Shown here: piece by piece, positions 1 through 11,844 of the stretch
How positions within the stretch are numbered: the first letter of the stretch is position 1
Layout: every line of letters starts with the position of its first letter
NCBI RefSeq assembly: GCF_000006565.2
Contig: NC_031479.1
Location: 930,001 to 994,000, forward strand
Length of the DNA stretch: 64,000 bases
Direction: 5' to 3'
Source: Toxoplasma gondii ME49
Taxonomy: Eukaryota > Apicomplexa > Conoidasida > Eucoccidiorida > Sarcocystidae
The notes under the pieces: generated by a model
Seen by the model: the letters and a program-made list of their open reading frames with translations, nothing else
Database searches by the model: none
Told to the model about the DNA's origin: nothing
Translations under genes and position numbers: made by a program

Positions 1-500
1 CATGCACGGGCAAAGTGGATTTCTTCTCTATTTTTCATTACCCTACACTGCGAAATTCGTATCAAATTTGAACCTTTTCTGCGTTTGCTGTACCAACGCA
101 AGCTGTCCGCATGCGAAGTTTCCACTCCGTTGACCCGTGATGAACAGCCAGGCTCTTGCTTTTTGTACAGGAAGAGGACGCTTGTCGCTTTCCTTAATAT
201 TAAAGTTTTATTCAACTGCCCTCATCGAAAGAAGTCAGTTGCCAAGCCTCTCTGTCCCGATCTTTTTTTCCGAGAGTCTTCTTCAGTCCAGAGTCGCTTC
301 GTCGCTTCTACTGTCTCCACTCTCTCGAACTGTTTTCTGAAGCTCCCCTTGTCCGGACTTTCTTTTCTGCTTTCCTCGTCTTCAAGCGGTCTTGTCCCCG
401 CTCTGTCTGCCTGTCCTTTTCACTACCCTATCTCCTCCCTGTTGTCTGGTGGCGTTGTGGTATATTTCTGCGCCTCGCTCACTTCTGTCCAGAAAACGCG
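1..500. other. Upstream and 5' leader region of YTM1
   Basis: This stretch precedes the YTM1 start codon. It is pyrimidine-rich, especially about 240-480, as is usual for coccidian leaders. Short open frames here show no protein-family signal. No promoter motif could be assigned with confidence, and any gene upstream of base 1 is outside the window. Confidence 0.5.
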
Positions 501-800
501 ATGCCTGCCTCCACGTCGTTGTCGGCTCTAGCCGACTCGGCTGTTCCTACAGCGGAGACTGCGGGAGAGGCCAGCCGCCATGGAGAGGCCTTTTCGACCT
601 CTTTGGACGCCACAGACAGAACTGTGGAGGGGAGATCCGAAGTTCAGATCCACTTGTCGACAAATCTTCCGGACATCTTTCGACTGCCAGACCAACCGTT
701 CGTCGTCCCAGGAAGCTACCGACGACTCGAGCTCTCCAAGGTGCGCAAACGCGGTCACTTCTCCTCATGCAAAGCCGGCATGCAGGATACTTTATGCATA

Positions 801-835
<35 letters not shown>

Positions 836-3800
836 GCATATTCATTTACTTTCACGCGTGCATGCATGCCTTGGTTCGCACAAGCGTGCTTCGTTATACG
901 GCTGTCTGGGGATGCGTTGAGAAGAAACGGCTCTTCCACGCCGATCTGCTCTTAATTCTCTGTACAGCGTCGCGCAACAAAAACAGATATTGAAGTGCAT
1001 CTTGTCACTTCTCGCTCCCTTCGGACCAACGCCTAGAAGCAAATGGACAGTGAAACATTGACATATATATAAGTATATATATGTATATATAGATGTACAA
1101 AAGAAACTCCACATCACTAGATAGACAGATGTATACATTTAGATAACAACCATAGCCAAGTATCAACTTGAATGGTGACGAAGAGGTTCGAAAGCAGAAA
1201 CCGATTTCGATTAGGAAGTGGAACAAGGCGAACGGCAAACGAGAGGGGGACACTGAAAAGTGTGTATGTCCCGAGTGTGAGCACAGATTCAAGTGAGGGT
1301 GCAGTTTTCTGTTAGAGGATGCTAACTTTTGGGGACAACAACTGGAGAGAAGAGAGTTTTCACTTGTCTGTCATGAGCCCTCGGTTCATGCATCTTTTCT
1401 CCATCATCGTGGGCGTCCAACCGCATGCAACGATGTGCTGTGTCATTGGAGAAAGTCTTTGTAGCCTTCCCGCGCCTTCTGATTCTCGTTTTTTCTCTCG
1501 CCTTTGTTCACCTGTCGCCGCAGTTGGTGAACAAGCTTCTGGAACAGCAAGACGACCCCGACTGGCCTGGCCACCAGCCTTTCGACTTTCTTGTCGACAA
1601 TAAATGGTTCCTCCGAACATCTCTCGAAGAGTAGGCAGTCGACAGAGACAGCAGAAGTCGAACTTCTTACGTCCCGGCTTGTACATGAAAGTGCAGACTG
1701 TTTCTTTTGTGTTCATTTGTCTCCAACCGAGCTGCACAAGACTGTGTGACAGTCTCGGTGACTTCGCTCGCGCGTATGCAGCCGTACACCCTTTCGCATC
1801 CCCACCTCATTCTCTCTTTGCAGTAAAGGATCTGTCCTTTTTTCACTGTATTTGCTTTTCTCCTTCCTCAGACTCCCGTCTCGTGTGTCTGCTTGTCCTC
1901 TCCGCTACTGTTTCTTTTGTCTTCTTGCCCTCATCCATTGCTCATTCAGTACATATCCTCGCTTGGAAGTCGCCGAGTTTCGGTTGCCGGTTCGTCGCTT
2001 TCCTCTCTCGCGGTCTGCTGTCTTTCCCTCTCCTTTTCCTTCTTTGTCAAGTTGTGAATCTCTTTAGCCGGCTGCGTGCTTCGGACCGGACCCAAAGCGT
2101 TCGTCTTTGCGCTTCCTTTTTGACTCTTTGGGTTCCCCTTGCTCTCTCTGCTTGGGCGCTCTTGCTCTCAGGTACATGCATGCTCGAGGCATCACCTCAG
2201 AAGTTTCTTTGACTCTCCACTATCAACTCGCAGTCCGCAACCTCGGCACTGAACAGCTGCCGCGCGCAGCGGACTGGATTTCGTCGCTCTCCTTCGTCCC
2301 CACAGAAAGTAAGATGAGAGCCGCAAGACAAAACCAAGATACAGCGAAGACACAGAAACGCAAAAAGAGAACGCAGCTGCAGGAAGGGAAGAGAACGCTC
2401 CGAGACGAAAGAGAGAAACAACCGAGAGAAGAGGAGAGAAAACCTGGTGGGGAGCGATGCGATGGAGCGCGAAACGGGAACCGAGTGTTGGCAAGACAGC
2501 AGAGACAGGCTATTTGGACGTGCAGAAGTGTACAGTCTACTTTTGCCTGCTTCCGGTGGAGTCTCTCAAACGCGATCTACCTTTTCAAGCCGAGCTGTCT
2601 TCGGCTGCCAATCTATTATTGTAGAACGGATCGGATTCTTGCTGGCCTGGCTCCGGTTTGGGAACTGGATGAACGCGAAGAACAAAGGGAGCAGAAGCAA
2701 GGCACTCAGAATAGGAACGAAGATGAGAAGAGAAGAAGGTACAAGACAACCTGCGGAATCGAAGCGGTGTCTTTTGTGTCTAGAGCCTCTCAAGTGAAGC
2801 CGCGCTAGGCTTGATTGAGGAACAAGTTACCGTAAAAAGAGAAGAATCTGGTGCTCAGTACAGCGGGTGTGGGTGAATTTGTTTCCTCAGTACGAGTGTG
2901 TTTCGTGTCTCCGCACTTTTTCATCTTGCTCCTCCTCACTACTCGTTCACGTCAAGGCAGTCAAGATTCGCTTTGTACACGTTGTTTTGTGTAAGCTCTC
3001 CGTTGTCTTTTCTCCTGTCTGCAGACCTGCTCGTGGAGGCGTCCTACGACGGATGTTGTCGTCTGCACCACGTCTCGCCGTCCGCTTCGCACGACTCTCT
3101 TTCCACTTCTTCTGCCGCTCCCCTGCTCACGTTGGGGTTGAATCGAGGCCCTCTGACAACCTCTGCGACGTTTGCGGCCGGGGCGTTCCTGCCGCCGCGT
3201 TCCGCTCAGCTTCTTCTCGGCAGCTCCAGCGGAGCTCTTTACTTTGTCACATGTGTGTCGTCGTCTTCGGCCAGCGATGAAAAAGCGGCTGTCTCAGAGG
3301 CCCGCGCGCCAGGTCGGTGGCATGCCGCGGTGCAGGCCGTCGGGTGTCTCGACAGCAGCGTGGCGTCTGTGGCAGTGAGCACGGACGGCGTTACGGTGGC
3401 TTCTGGCGACCATGGGGGAAATGTGTACTTGTGGGAGAATTTCTCGTTGTTGACGGAGGCCGAGACTCAGATCGGTCAGTGGCGGGAAAAGGGTGCAGCG
3501 CAGGGCGACGAACAGCCCGAAGGGGAGGGTGGGGACGGCAACTCGCTGTCGACGAAAGGCAAGGGGACTCAGGGGAAGAAGAGACGGCATCCGTCAGTCT
3601 CTCGTGCGTTCGCAAACGAGGCCGAGAGTCTTTTTTCTTGTCAAGAAAAAGAACCCAAACTCCGCCTTCGAGGCGTCCACACGGCGCCCGTCTCCGACGT
3701 GGCCTTCGCGCCAAGCCACTTCCGATGCGTCCTGTACTCCGCCTCCCTTGACAACTCGATTTCTGCCTGGGATACGCTCGTCGGCGGCGCCCCGCTGGTC

Positions 3801-4349
3801 ACCTGGCCTGTCTCGCGCGGCGTGACTTCGCTTGCTTGTCAGCCTTCAGACGGCCGCGTGGTCTGCACAGCCCACGAGGACGGTCGGCTCAGGCTCTGGG
3901 ACATTCGCTCGGGTGGAGGCGACGCTGGAGGGAAGGCGGCGAATGGCGTACTGAGCTTGGATGCGAATTCCAGACTCGATTTGAGATTCACCTTCGGCTG
4001 CCCGCATGCGAGGCTCTGCACACAGGTGCGGTGGCTCCCGCGACAGCCTGGCAGAGAAGCGCGCGACAGACAGAGGGACGAGGTTGCGGGAGAACACCTT
4101 TTGGCCTCTGTCGGGCAAGAGGGAGTCGTCAAGCTCTTCGATATTCGAGCGCCGACTCTGCCGCTCCTCACAATGGACGTGCAGGGCGCGACGAAAAGCA
4201 AAGACAAGAAGGAAGACCGATCTGCGAAGGCCGTAAGGCTCCTCACAACTGCCTGGCTCGGACCTGCGAAACTCGCCACTGGAGGTTCCGACGGCGTCAC
4301 ACGCATCCACACCTTCGGATCTAAGTGGACAGGAACTCAGAACGAGTGA
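501..4349 (+). CDS. YTM1: WDR12/YTM1 homologue, 60S ribosome biogenesis factor (4 exons, 602 aa)
   Basis: Exons 501-740, 1524-1630, 2172-2308 and 3025-4349 join in phase with GT-AG introns and give 602 residues. Residues about 48-140 form the ubiquitin-like NLE domain: VQIHLSTNLPDIF, a LVNKLLEQ helix, FDFLVDNKWFLRTSLEEY. The following DWISSL motif is typical of WDR12/Ytm1. The rest is a WD40 propeller with repeat ends such as GNVYLWE, NSISAWD, GRLRLWD and GVVKLFD. In yeast and animals this protein joins Pes1/Nop7 and Bop1/Erb1 (PeBoW) in the nucleolus, and its UBL domain engages the Rea1/Midasin AAA ATPase that remodels pre-60S particles. The TSLEE loop where the Rea1-contacting glutamate is expected is present. 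A hydrophilic, lysine/glycine-rich insertion (about residues 312-370) interrupts the propeller. The start is the first in-frame ATG and fits the usual short leader before the UBL. Function is inferred from family similarity. Confidence 0.93.
798..1100. repeat. TA microsatellites in YTM1 intron 1
   Basis: Intron 1 (741-1523) holds a (TA)n run at about 798-831 and a second, imperfect TA/TATG run at about 1058-1098. Both lie outside exons. Confidence 0.8.
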
Positions 4350-7300
4350 GCCTAGGGCAAAAGACAAAGTGTGCAGGAAGCAAAGCGTGCAGAGACCGAA
4401 ACACGCAGAAGGACAGGCAGGAACTGCAGAAGGGGAAACATGCAGAAAAGCACCAGAAAGTATAGAAGCCACGAAGGAGAGCGCTGCCCAGACACAGGGA
4501 CAGGGAGGGAACAAACAAGGAAAGGGGGTGGGGAAAAAAAGGGAGGGGGTTGGGTGATCGTTGACAGAAGGCCACGGAGCGACAATTGTGGCAGAGAGTT
4601 AAACAAGGTGGTGGTTGAAAATTTGCCAGGCTCCTTTGAAAGCCTGGCAAAAGGGTGAAACCCGCAACGATGCGGCACACTTCGCGTGACTCTGCGAGTT
4701 TCAGCATTCTTGGCGTCGCCAATATTGCCTCGAATCTCTCACGCACAGAGTCGAAACGTTCCCCATAAATACCCTAATGGGGTAGTATAAATGTTTTTTT
4801 AGCCTTCCTCCGCGTTTATCTTTCACATGCCCGTGCGACCCGACGCCTCTTCGTTTTTTTGTTGCGATGGAATACGGGGACTCCAGTGCCACTCAGGAAC
4901 CTGTGAAAAAAAAGTGTTTGCTTATATGAAGGCTTGCACTTAAATGAAGCAACGGGGTGAAGCCGACGCTTCAGCTGCAAGAAACGTGGCACATTCCTCT
5001 GCGACTGGGGCTGGAAATGGTGCCGTGGTAGGAACGGCTTAGTGTGTTGTACGGTGGTATTCGCTGACATATGTGACCCTTGATGCTGTGGCTTAGATCC
5101 ATTTGAGAGTGACTGTAGCGGTACGCGAAGACACGCCCCGCAGTTTCTCTGTAGCATCAGCGTCACGATAGGTTAGTGTGTTCCCGCCATGTTGACTTCA
5201 GAGATTTTGTTTCTTCTGCTGCGACGGAGACAGCACCAGCAGCGGGGCCTATCGTAGGAAATGACACTGGCTAAATCACAAATGTAAACACAGGCAGTGT
5301 TCGCGCACACCTCGCCGAACCACCCGAGGAATCTATGTCAAATCTAGAGTCACTGACTGGCTGGCGACATTTCTCGAGGCAAACTGGGAGGTGTACATAC
5401 ACCTGGACAGCTCCTTGAACTACTGCGAATGTGAGGGGCTTTTCTAAGAGAGCCGCGGAGATCCCGTTCAGTGCCACCAGGCTTGTCAGGAGAGTTCGTC
5501 GTTCAAAGAAGGCTACTTACCTCTGAAACAGATGTACACGTTATCTGCGGCGATGGAAGGCTAACAAAACCGGAAAGCACTCGCCTGGGAGTGTGCGCTC
5601 TGCTGAACGCTCAACTGGACGCATCTACCGCTATCGATGTGGATCCGGATCCGGATAGTCTAAGATCGAGAGATGTGTGAACGAGCCAATTGCCTAAAAA
5701 CTAAACCTCCACCACTTCGAACGTCTTTTGCAGAAGCCTCAGTGTGTACACAACTCTAGACGTGTACATGCTTATCGACACGCATTCTTCTTGTCACTTT
5801 CACCGCCTGCGTTCCGCTCACGATCTGTGCCAGATGCCTTGACCTCAAAAGGAACACCCAGGTGGAGTGGTGCCGAGAGTCTCCGCCTTCCTGGCAGAAG
5901 TAGTGGTTAGGCACAATAGTATATCACTAAGCAAAGGCGAATAGGCATCTGCGTCGTGGAAACCCCCACAGGTCAATGTCCTGATGCATCTGGTTTTTAT
6001 TTATGTAAGCTGAAAGGTTTACGCTGGACGGGCTTTGCCCTGGGATTTGCTCCCCGCCCGCGTGGCGGCACTTTTTGCGGTGCATGCTGTCGCCACCCGC
6101 ATTTTAGGCACGCGTGGAAAGTCGGTGTGTCTGGTGGTTCTCGCGGTATTTTTGAAGAGTTCCGCACAACGAAAAAGGCACACGTGTCTCTGGTTTGTCT
6201 CTCCCCTGTTTTCTGTTGCGCGTCGCACTGGCCGTGTTTCCCTCTCCCCGCCGCCGACCGAAATCAGAGTTGACGCGTGCCTTGTGGCTGGTGCGATGTC
6301 GGGAGAAAAGAGGCGTTCTTTTGTTCTCGCGCGAGTCTGGTCAAGTTGAAAGCTGCTCGACCGCTTTGACAACAGCCCCTTTTCTCCTTGGCTCTAGCGC
6401 GGCCGAGAAACAGTCACTCTCGCAAAAACACAGGCTGTACATAGCCGCGCGGAAGAGAAACAGCCCGCCAAAAACTTGGGTCTTTCCAAAATAACTTCGC
6501 TTCTCCGACTGCTCTCCCTGAGTGTCATATCCACGGATTCCAGAAAGAAAAACACAGTGTTTTCACGGACTGTCGGGTCACGACTCCACAGGAGTATCCC
6601 GAGCTACACCTAGATACCGTCTCCATGTCTACATCTACATAGGCAACGAGAACAAATCAAAGTATAAATGCATTGCTGCACTGAGTTCGAAGGACGTACC
6701 TGCGTCTTTATTTGTCTATGCATGTATGCATGCACACCTGTTTCTTGCTTCTGCCTAGCACGGAGGCAGCTGAAGGAGGCAGGAACGAGGCGCCGTACCA
6801 ACCTAGGAATCTGGGACGCCGTTCTCTCTCCTTCATCCTCCCTCTTCGACTCACAGATGGCTAAACTTGTGTCAGGCGTGTGAACTCTATTCCGCGGACA
6901 CCTTGGGCTCTGAACGCCAACAGACGATGGTCCATCGTGTCTCGGTCTCTCCTCCAGTGATCCAGAGAGGGCGAGACCCGATCCTTTCCTTTCTTTCCTC
7001 TTCTTATTTCCTTTCGCTTCCCCTCCTTCCCGTAAAGAGGAAAACGAGCCTCAGGAAGGCATTTCGCGCTCTCTGTTGTTTTCACGGTTCTTTCCTTGTG
7101 TTGTAGCATCTCTCCTTGTCTGCGGTTTCTCTACTGTTTCCGACCTCACGCATTCGTTCCCCGTCGCTCCCACCGATCTTGCTTCGCAGTTTCTGCGCTT
7201 CTCTGTCGTGTCTCTCTCGTCCCTCTCTCTGTTTCTCTGCCCTGCGGAGGCAGCCCGTCGCTGTCGCCCCGCGTTCTGGCCCTCGAGGAGATCTCTTGAT

Positions 7301-7471
7301 TCCCCCTTATGTCTCCTCTCGATATACGCCTCGACTTTTCTCGTCTGTGAATCTGTCTGCGGCCTCTCCGCTTTTCTCGTCTTCTCGCTTGTTCTTTCTC
7401 CTCTTTTCCTCTTACTTCTTATTGTCCGTTCTTCTCTCTTCTTCCTTCCTATTCCGTCTCCACAACTGACC
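4350..7471. other. Intergenic region between YTM1 and the KH-LOTUS gene
   Basis: About 3.1 kb without a supportable gene. The first few hundred bases are purine-rich (4360-4620) and probably belong to the YTM1 3' region. From about 6900 the + strand becomes CT-rich and runs into the next start codon, so this part is read as the leader of the downstream gene. The frame that is open upstream of 7472 contains no ATG and translates to Ser/Leu/Phe-rich sequence expected from a pyrimidine tract. A GCATGC palindrome occurs near 6727. Nothing else recognisable was seen. Confidence 0.55.
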
Positions 7472-10400
7472 ATGGTGGGTGGAGACGCACGGCATCCGTC
7501 TGCGTCTCCGCCTGCGCGAGGCATGCCTGGTCGGGGGGTTCTTCCTTCTGGACTGATGCCTCCGTCTTTCGCGCCTCACCCGTCGCAAGTTCCTTCTGGA
7601 GGCTCTCTGTTTTTCGGAACGCCGTCTGTGGCCTTCTACCCTCCGTCCGCGCCTGTGCCTTCTTCCTTTCCCGTGAGGCCTCCCCATGACTCCATGCTGT
7701 TGCCAGCTGCCGCGTCACCTCTCGCCTTTCCGACCGTCGGCGAGCCCGAGAGGCTGGGGGTTCCCTGCGGCACGGCGCCGGGTCCGTGTGGAGTGTCTCT
7801 GTCTCCGCTGCCCTCGTCCTTCTTGCCGGGGGCCGCTTCTGGTCCGCCATCGGCGTTCCCGGTCTACATGCACCCAGCGAACCAGCCGTTCCCGCTGGAC
7901 GCGCGAGAAGACGGTCGCGGCCTCCCGGTGGGTGCGGCACCGCAACGGGGCGCAGGCCCCAGGCCCGAGGGCAACTTCCTCGTTCCGCTATTCCCGGGAG
8001 GCGCTGCGCCTCTCCCCGAGAAAGAAGAGAAGAAACCACGAGAAGACGACCGAAGAGACGGCAGAAGAGACGAGACGCGGCGCGACGACGGCAGAGACTT
8101 CTCTCGCGGCGGAGACCGTGAGAGCGACAGACTGGAGAGACGCAAGGGTCGCCGCGACAGCGGGCGGAGCCCCCGGGAGAGCGGGCGGTTTCGCCTCGAC
8201 GGAGACACTGCAGGCGAGAAGGACGACTGGGGCGGAGACCGAGGCCGGCGAGAAGAAGAGTGGCGCGACCCGCGAAAGCGTGGTCTCGGCCGCGACGGCT
8301 TCCTAGAAGGCAGGGAAGATCGCCGAGGCAGACACGAAGAATTCGAGAAGGGCGTGGGCGCCTGCGGACGCCAAGGCCCCTCGCCGCCCTTGGCCCCGAA
8401 GCGCCCCCGACAAGAGGGCGGCACTGACGCGGGCCTGCTGCCGACCCCTGGGCTTCACCACGGGGCTGGAGCGCATGGTGGAGAGCCGCACGCGTTTCCG
8501 GCCTTTCGCGCAGACGACCGAGAGGAAGAGGAGCGGAGCCTGGGGGCCCGGAAGGGCGAGGAGACAGGCCGGAGTCGTCGCGAAGGCCGCGACCTCCCGC
8601 CTCGCGGCCGGGGGCGAAGCCGCGGGGGCGCTTTCAAACGCGGGGAGAGCGGCCACGCGGAGTCGCGGGACCGCGGAGGGTGGAGGCGCGGGCAAGGATG
8701 CCCTCCAGGGGGTCGGCGAAGAAGAGAAGAGAGCGAGAGCCCGTGCGTAGGGAGACAGCGGCGACGGAGCAGCGAGACGTCCAGCTCATGCCCGCGGAGA
8801 CGCGGGAGTCCGTCGATTCAGCGCCCGGAACGAGAAGAATCCGCAGTGCCCACGGGCGGGCAGCAGTGCCCGTGGGGCGCGGAGAACGAGAGAAGAGAGC
8901 GGCGACAGAGTTGCGGTTCGTCGATCTCTTCCTCGCCTTCGCCTGTGCGCGAGGAGCCGGAAGACCGCAGCAAGCTGGCCCCGGGACCATACCCCGCATC
9001 TGCCGGGGCGCCTCCCGCCGCCTTCTTCCCTCCTGTCTCTCCGTTACTTCAGCCCCCTCATGAAAACCGGGACGAGGGCAGAAACCTCTACAGAGGGCCT
9101 CAAGGGCCCACGGGCGGCCGGGAACAACAGCAGGAGGAGACAGTTGGGAAGCAAGCGACCGACGGCAAGTCCGCGACGGAAGACGGAAAGCCTCGCGCTG
9201 TGAAGCCGGGAGCGGAGCTGCCTTTCTTCTTCGATTTGTGGGTCCCCACCACCTTCCATCCGTCGTGTCCAGAGCGCGTCCGCCTCGTTCTAGGTCCGAA
9301 AGGTCGCACGCACAAAGAAATGGAGCAACTTTCCAGAATGCGCATCCAAATCTACGGCAAGGAAATGATCCGCAGCACTCGCCGACATGGATACGATGCC
9401 TTCAGGTTAGAGTCGAAAACATGGCAGAAAGCCTCAGGGAGGCGGGTCTTCTTAACGGCCCTGCAATGGGTGCGGCAGGCTCAGGGTCGTCACTGTTCAC
9501 AGTTCAGCGGTCTTCACATACATGAAGATGCAGTATGGTCTGCGCTCACGCACGCAGTTGAGCCCGAGTTAGATTCGAGAAAAGCGAAGTACTGTCTTGC
9601 TTTTAAATGAGTTTTTCATCTTATAAAAGGCCTTTGGAGAACGTGAACACAATTGGAGACAGAGAGGGCCGAACGGTGTGTGAGCGATTCTCTGAAAGAC
9701 GAGAAATGTGCATGCGGACAAGTGCGAATGCTGACCTCAGCCTTTTCTCTTTTATAATTGGAAGTTTTTCAGCTTGATGGTAGAACTCCAAAGGTCGCTC
9801 ACCTCTCTTAGGGGTCTCTTAGCGGCCGGCTCGACTATTCGCTGCTGCCAAATGAATGCGCAGCTCCCCCCCCCCGCTTTCTCAGGTCTTCTGTTTGTGC
9901 ATCTGAAGAGATTTTTCAGAGCTTGAAATCTTGATAAAGAAAGGAACAATAGTGATACTAAGTAGCATACGCAAGTCTTTTTCAGAGCATGCTATTTATC
10001 TGAATCCTCCATTATTAAAGAACCTGTTTCCTCCTGAACGTCAAGTAACCAGTCTGGACCTGTTGGCTATGTGCTGCGTGGTACTCGTCGACAATCTCTC
10101 TTTTGTTTTTCGTTCTCGAACCTGCCCTTTTTTCTCTCGCGAGCCCGCAACACAGCATGTTGTTCTTTTCGGACTCCATCTCTCGAGATGAATGTGGCAC
10201 GTGTGTCTCCTTTCCTTTTTCTTCTCTATTTAGACATAAATAGTTTAGTGGCCTGATTTTAATTTATCCTGTCTTCATTATATAAGTCGACAAGTGGTTA
10301 TGTTTCGTTAAGTAAACTAAACCAAATTTAAGACAATTCATCAAGAACTAAAGGCTCTAGTGGTTCTTCTTTTTTCTTTGCTGGCCGCTCACACGCATGC

Positions 10401-11844
10401 GCATCAAAGGTGTGTTTTCCCCCAGAGACAATCAGCCGCTGCACCTCGTGGTGACGTTCGACCGCATGCGGCGCGAGGCACCTTGTGCGGAGACAGCGCA
10501 GCGGGCCCAGGGAGGGCTCAAGGCTTTTTTGGAGCAGCTGGTTGAGCGGACATGGCCCCGCGAAGAGACACGGCGTCCGGAAAGTTTTTACGACAAACAG
10601 ATTTCTGCGGGGCCTTCCTGCGGACCGCTGGTGTACGTCCACCCGCTCGGCCTCCACGACGAGCCGCCGCCGAAGGAGCTGCAAGGGTGTCTCGTCTATA
10701 AGCCGAATCTCTTTCCCACGCCTATCCACTCGCCGCTGGCTTTGGGGGGGGACACGCATGAAGGGGCAGCTGGCGCGGCAGACGCCACGTTCTCTTCCAC
10801 CCCCACCTCCCAGGTCTCCGCGGGCGAGGAGACGAAGAAATTCCTCTGGGGTACAGACTTTTCGGGGAGAATCTTTGGCCACGGATTCCTGCCCAGAGCT
10901 CCCGGCGGCGAGGAAGAAGACGGTAAGGGAGAAGAAGCTATCGAGCGGTGGAGACAGGAAGAGACACAGAGAGAAAGGGACCGCGCGGCGCCTCAAGAGG
11001 AGCCCCCGAACGCGGGACAGATCTGCTTCTGATACACCGGGTGGACTGAGATCGGTGTGGGCCAGCAAGGTTGAACAGACCATTGCCAAGTCCTCTATCG
11101 TTAATATAGGCTGGCAGCGCGAAGCATACCGTAGTACAGTCGAACACTAGAAAGGAGAGTATCCGAGTGAACATCGTCAATTCGTAAGGAAGAAAGGCAC
11201 TAACGATTCCCGGAAAAAGCGGAAAAGTCCACGCTCTCTCTACAGTGTGGCACAGAGAGACAGTTTCTGTCGGTTTCCAAATTGTCCGCTGCTCTTTGTC
11301 TGCCGTCTTTCTGCATTTACCAGGTGCCCAAATGAAAGCTGCGCGCGTGTGTGTGCTGCCGTGAGTGTTTTGCTGTGCAGCTCGGCTGTACGAAGGCGAC
11401 CAGACGCTGCTGCTTGACTGCACGCCACCGCTCTGCCTGCTGCTTCTCACGTTGCAGTCTCTGCATGCGCTGCTGAGTGAGGAGGGCATGCAGAGTCTGA
11501 CGGTGCTCCCCGCCAGGTTTGAGGAGAAGTGGGGAGTCCGGCTTTTGCAGAGCCGCGAGGACTTCCAAGTTGCAGGCCTCCACCCGTCAAAGCGCTCGGA
11601 CATGCGTAGCGTGGACAAGCCGACTGGCGACGACGGGTACGGCGGCTTGCTCTCCTTCGTGCAGGAGTTCCCGGAGGTCTTTGAAATTGTGCGGGACGTG
11701 AAGGCCAACTGCGAAGCCCACGCAGAAGAAGGTCGAAGAGACGAGTTCAGCGGCCTCAAAGTGCGAGCGAAGGAAGTCCCGGAGTTCGCGCGTGTGGCGA
11801 ATCGCTTCAAGACAACAAACCCGTGGCTGGAGAGAGGCGCCTGA
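7472..11844 (+). CDS. KH-domain RNA-binding protein with probable C-terminal LOTUS/OST-HTH domain (3 exons, 964 aa)
   Basis: Exons 7472-9405, 10426-10922 and 11381-11844 join in phase. Residues 1-180 are Pro/Gly/Ser-rich; about 180-570 are an Arg/Asp/Glu/Ser-rich low-complexity stretch with RS-like patches. About 580-720 is a KH domain: VPTTFHPSCPERVRLVLGPK, then GRTHKEMEQL, RIQIYGKE and, after intron 1, DNQPLHLVVT and a final helix LKAFLEQLVERTW. The GPKG loop and the D-x-x-PLH strand resemble SF1/BBP, STAR and KHDC4 proteins. The last exon (LPARFEEKWGVRL, then GYGGLLSFVQEFPEVFEIV) fits a LOTUS/OST-HTH winged helix with an insertion of about 30 residues. The protein probably binds RNA and may act in splicing or mRNA regulation. 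ATG 7472 is the first in-frame ATG, in a good context (gaccATGg). No CCHC knuckle is seen, so it is not a plain SF1. KH is firm, LOTUS moderate, cellular role unknown. Confidence 0.8.
9406..10425 (+). other. Intron 1 of the KH-LOTUS gene
   Basis: The 1,020-base intron interrupts the KH domain after the codon for Phe in DAF. The donor is CAG/GTTAGA and the acceptor follows a T/C-rich tract ending CCCCCAG. Splicing rebuilds AF-R-DNQPLH in frame. It contains a 10-base poly-C run at about 9866-9875 and no coding signal. Confidence 0.75.

Noticed and set aside
7076..7471. N-terminal extension of the KH gene upstream of ATG 7472
   Set aside because: The frame is open but has no ATG before 7472, and its translation is the Ser/Leu/Phe-rich pattern of a CT-rich leader.
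8000..8960. Long open frames in several other frames over the KH gene
   Set aside because: They are shadows of the GC-rich Arg/Asp/Glu/Ser repeats; only the frame leading into the KH domain makes sense.
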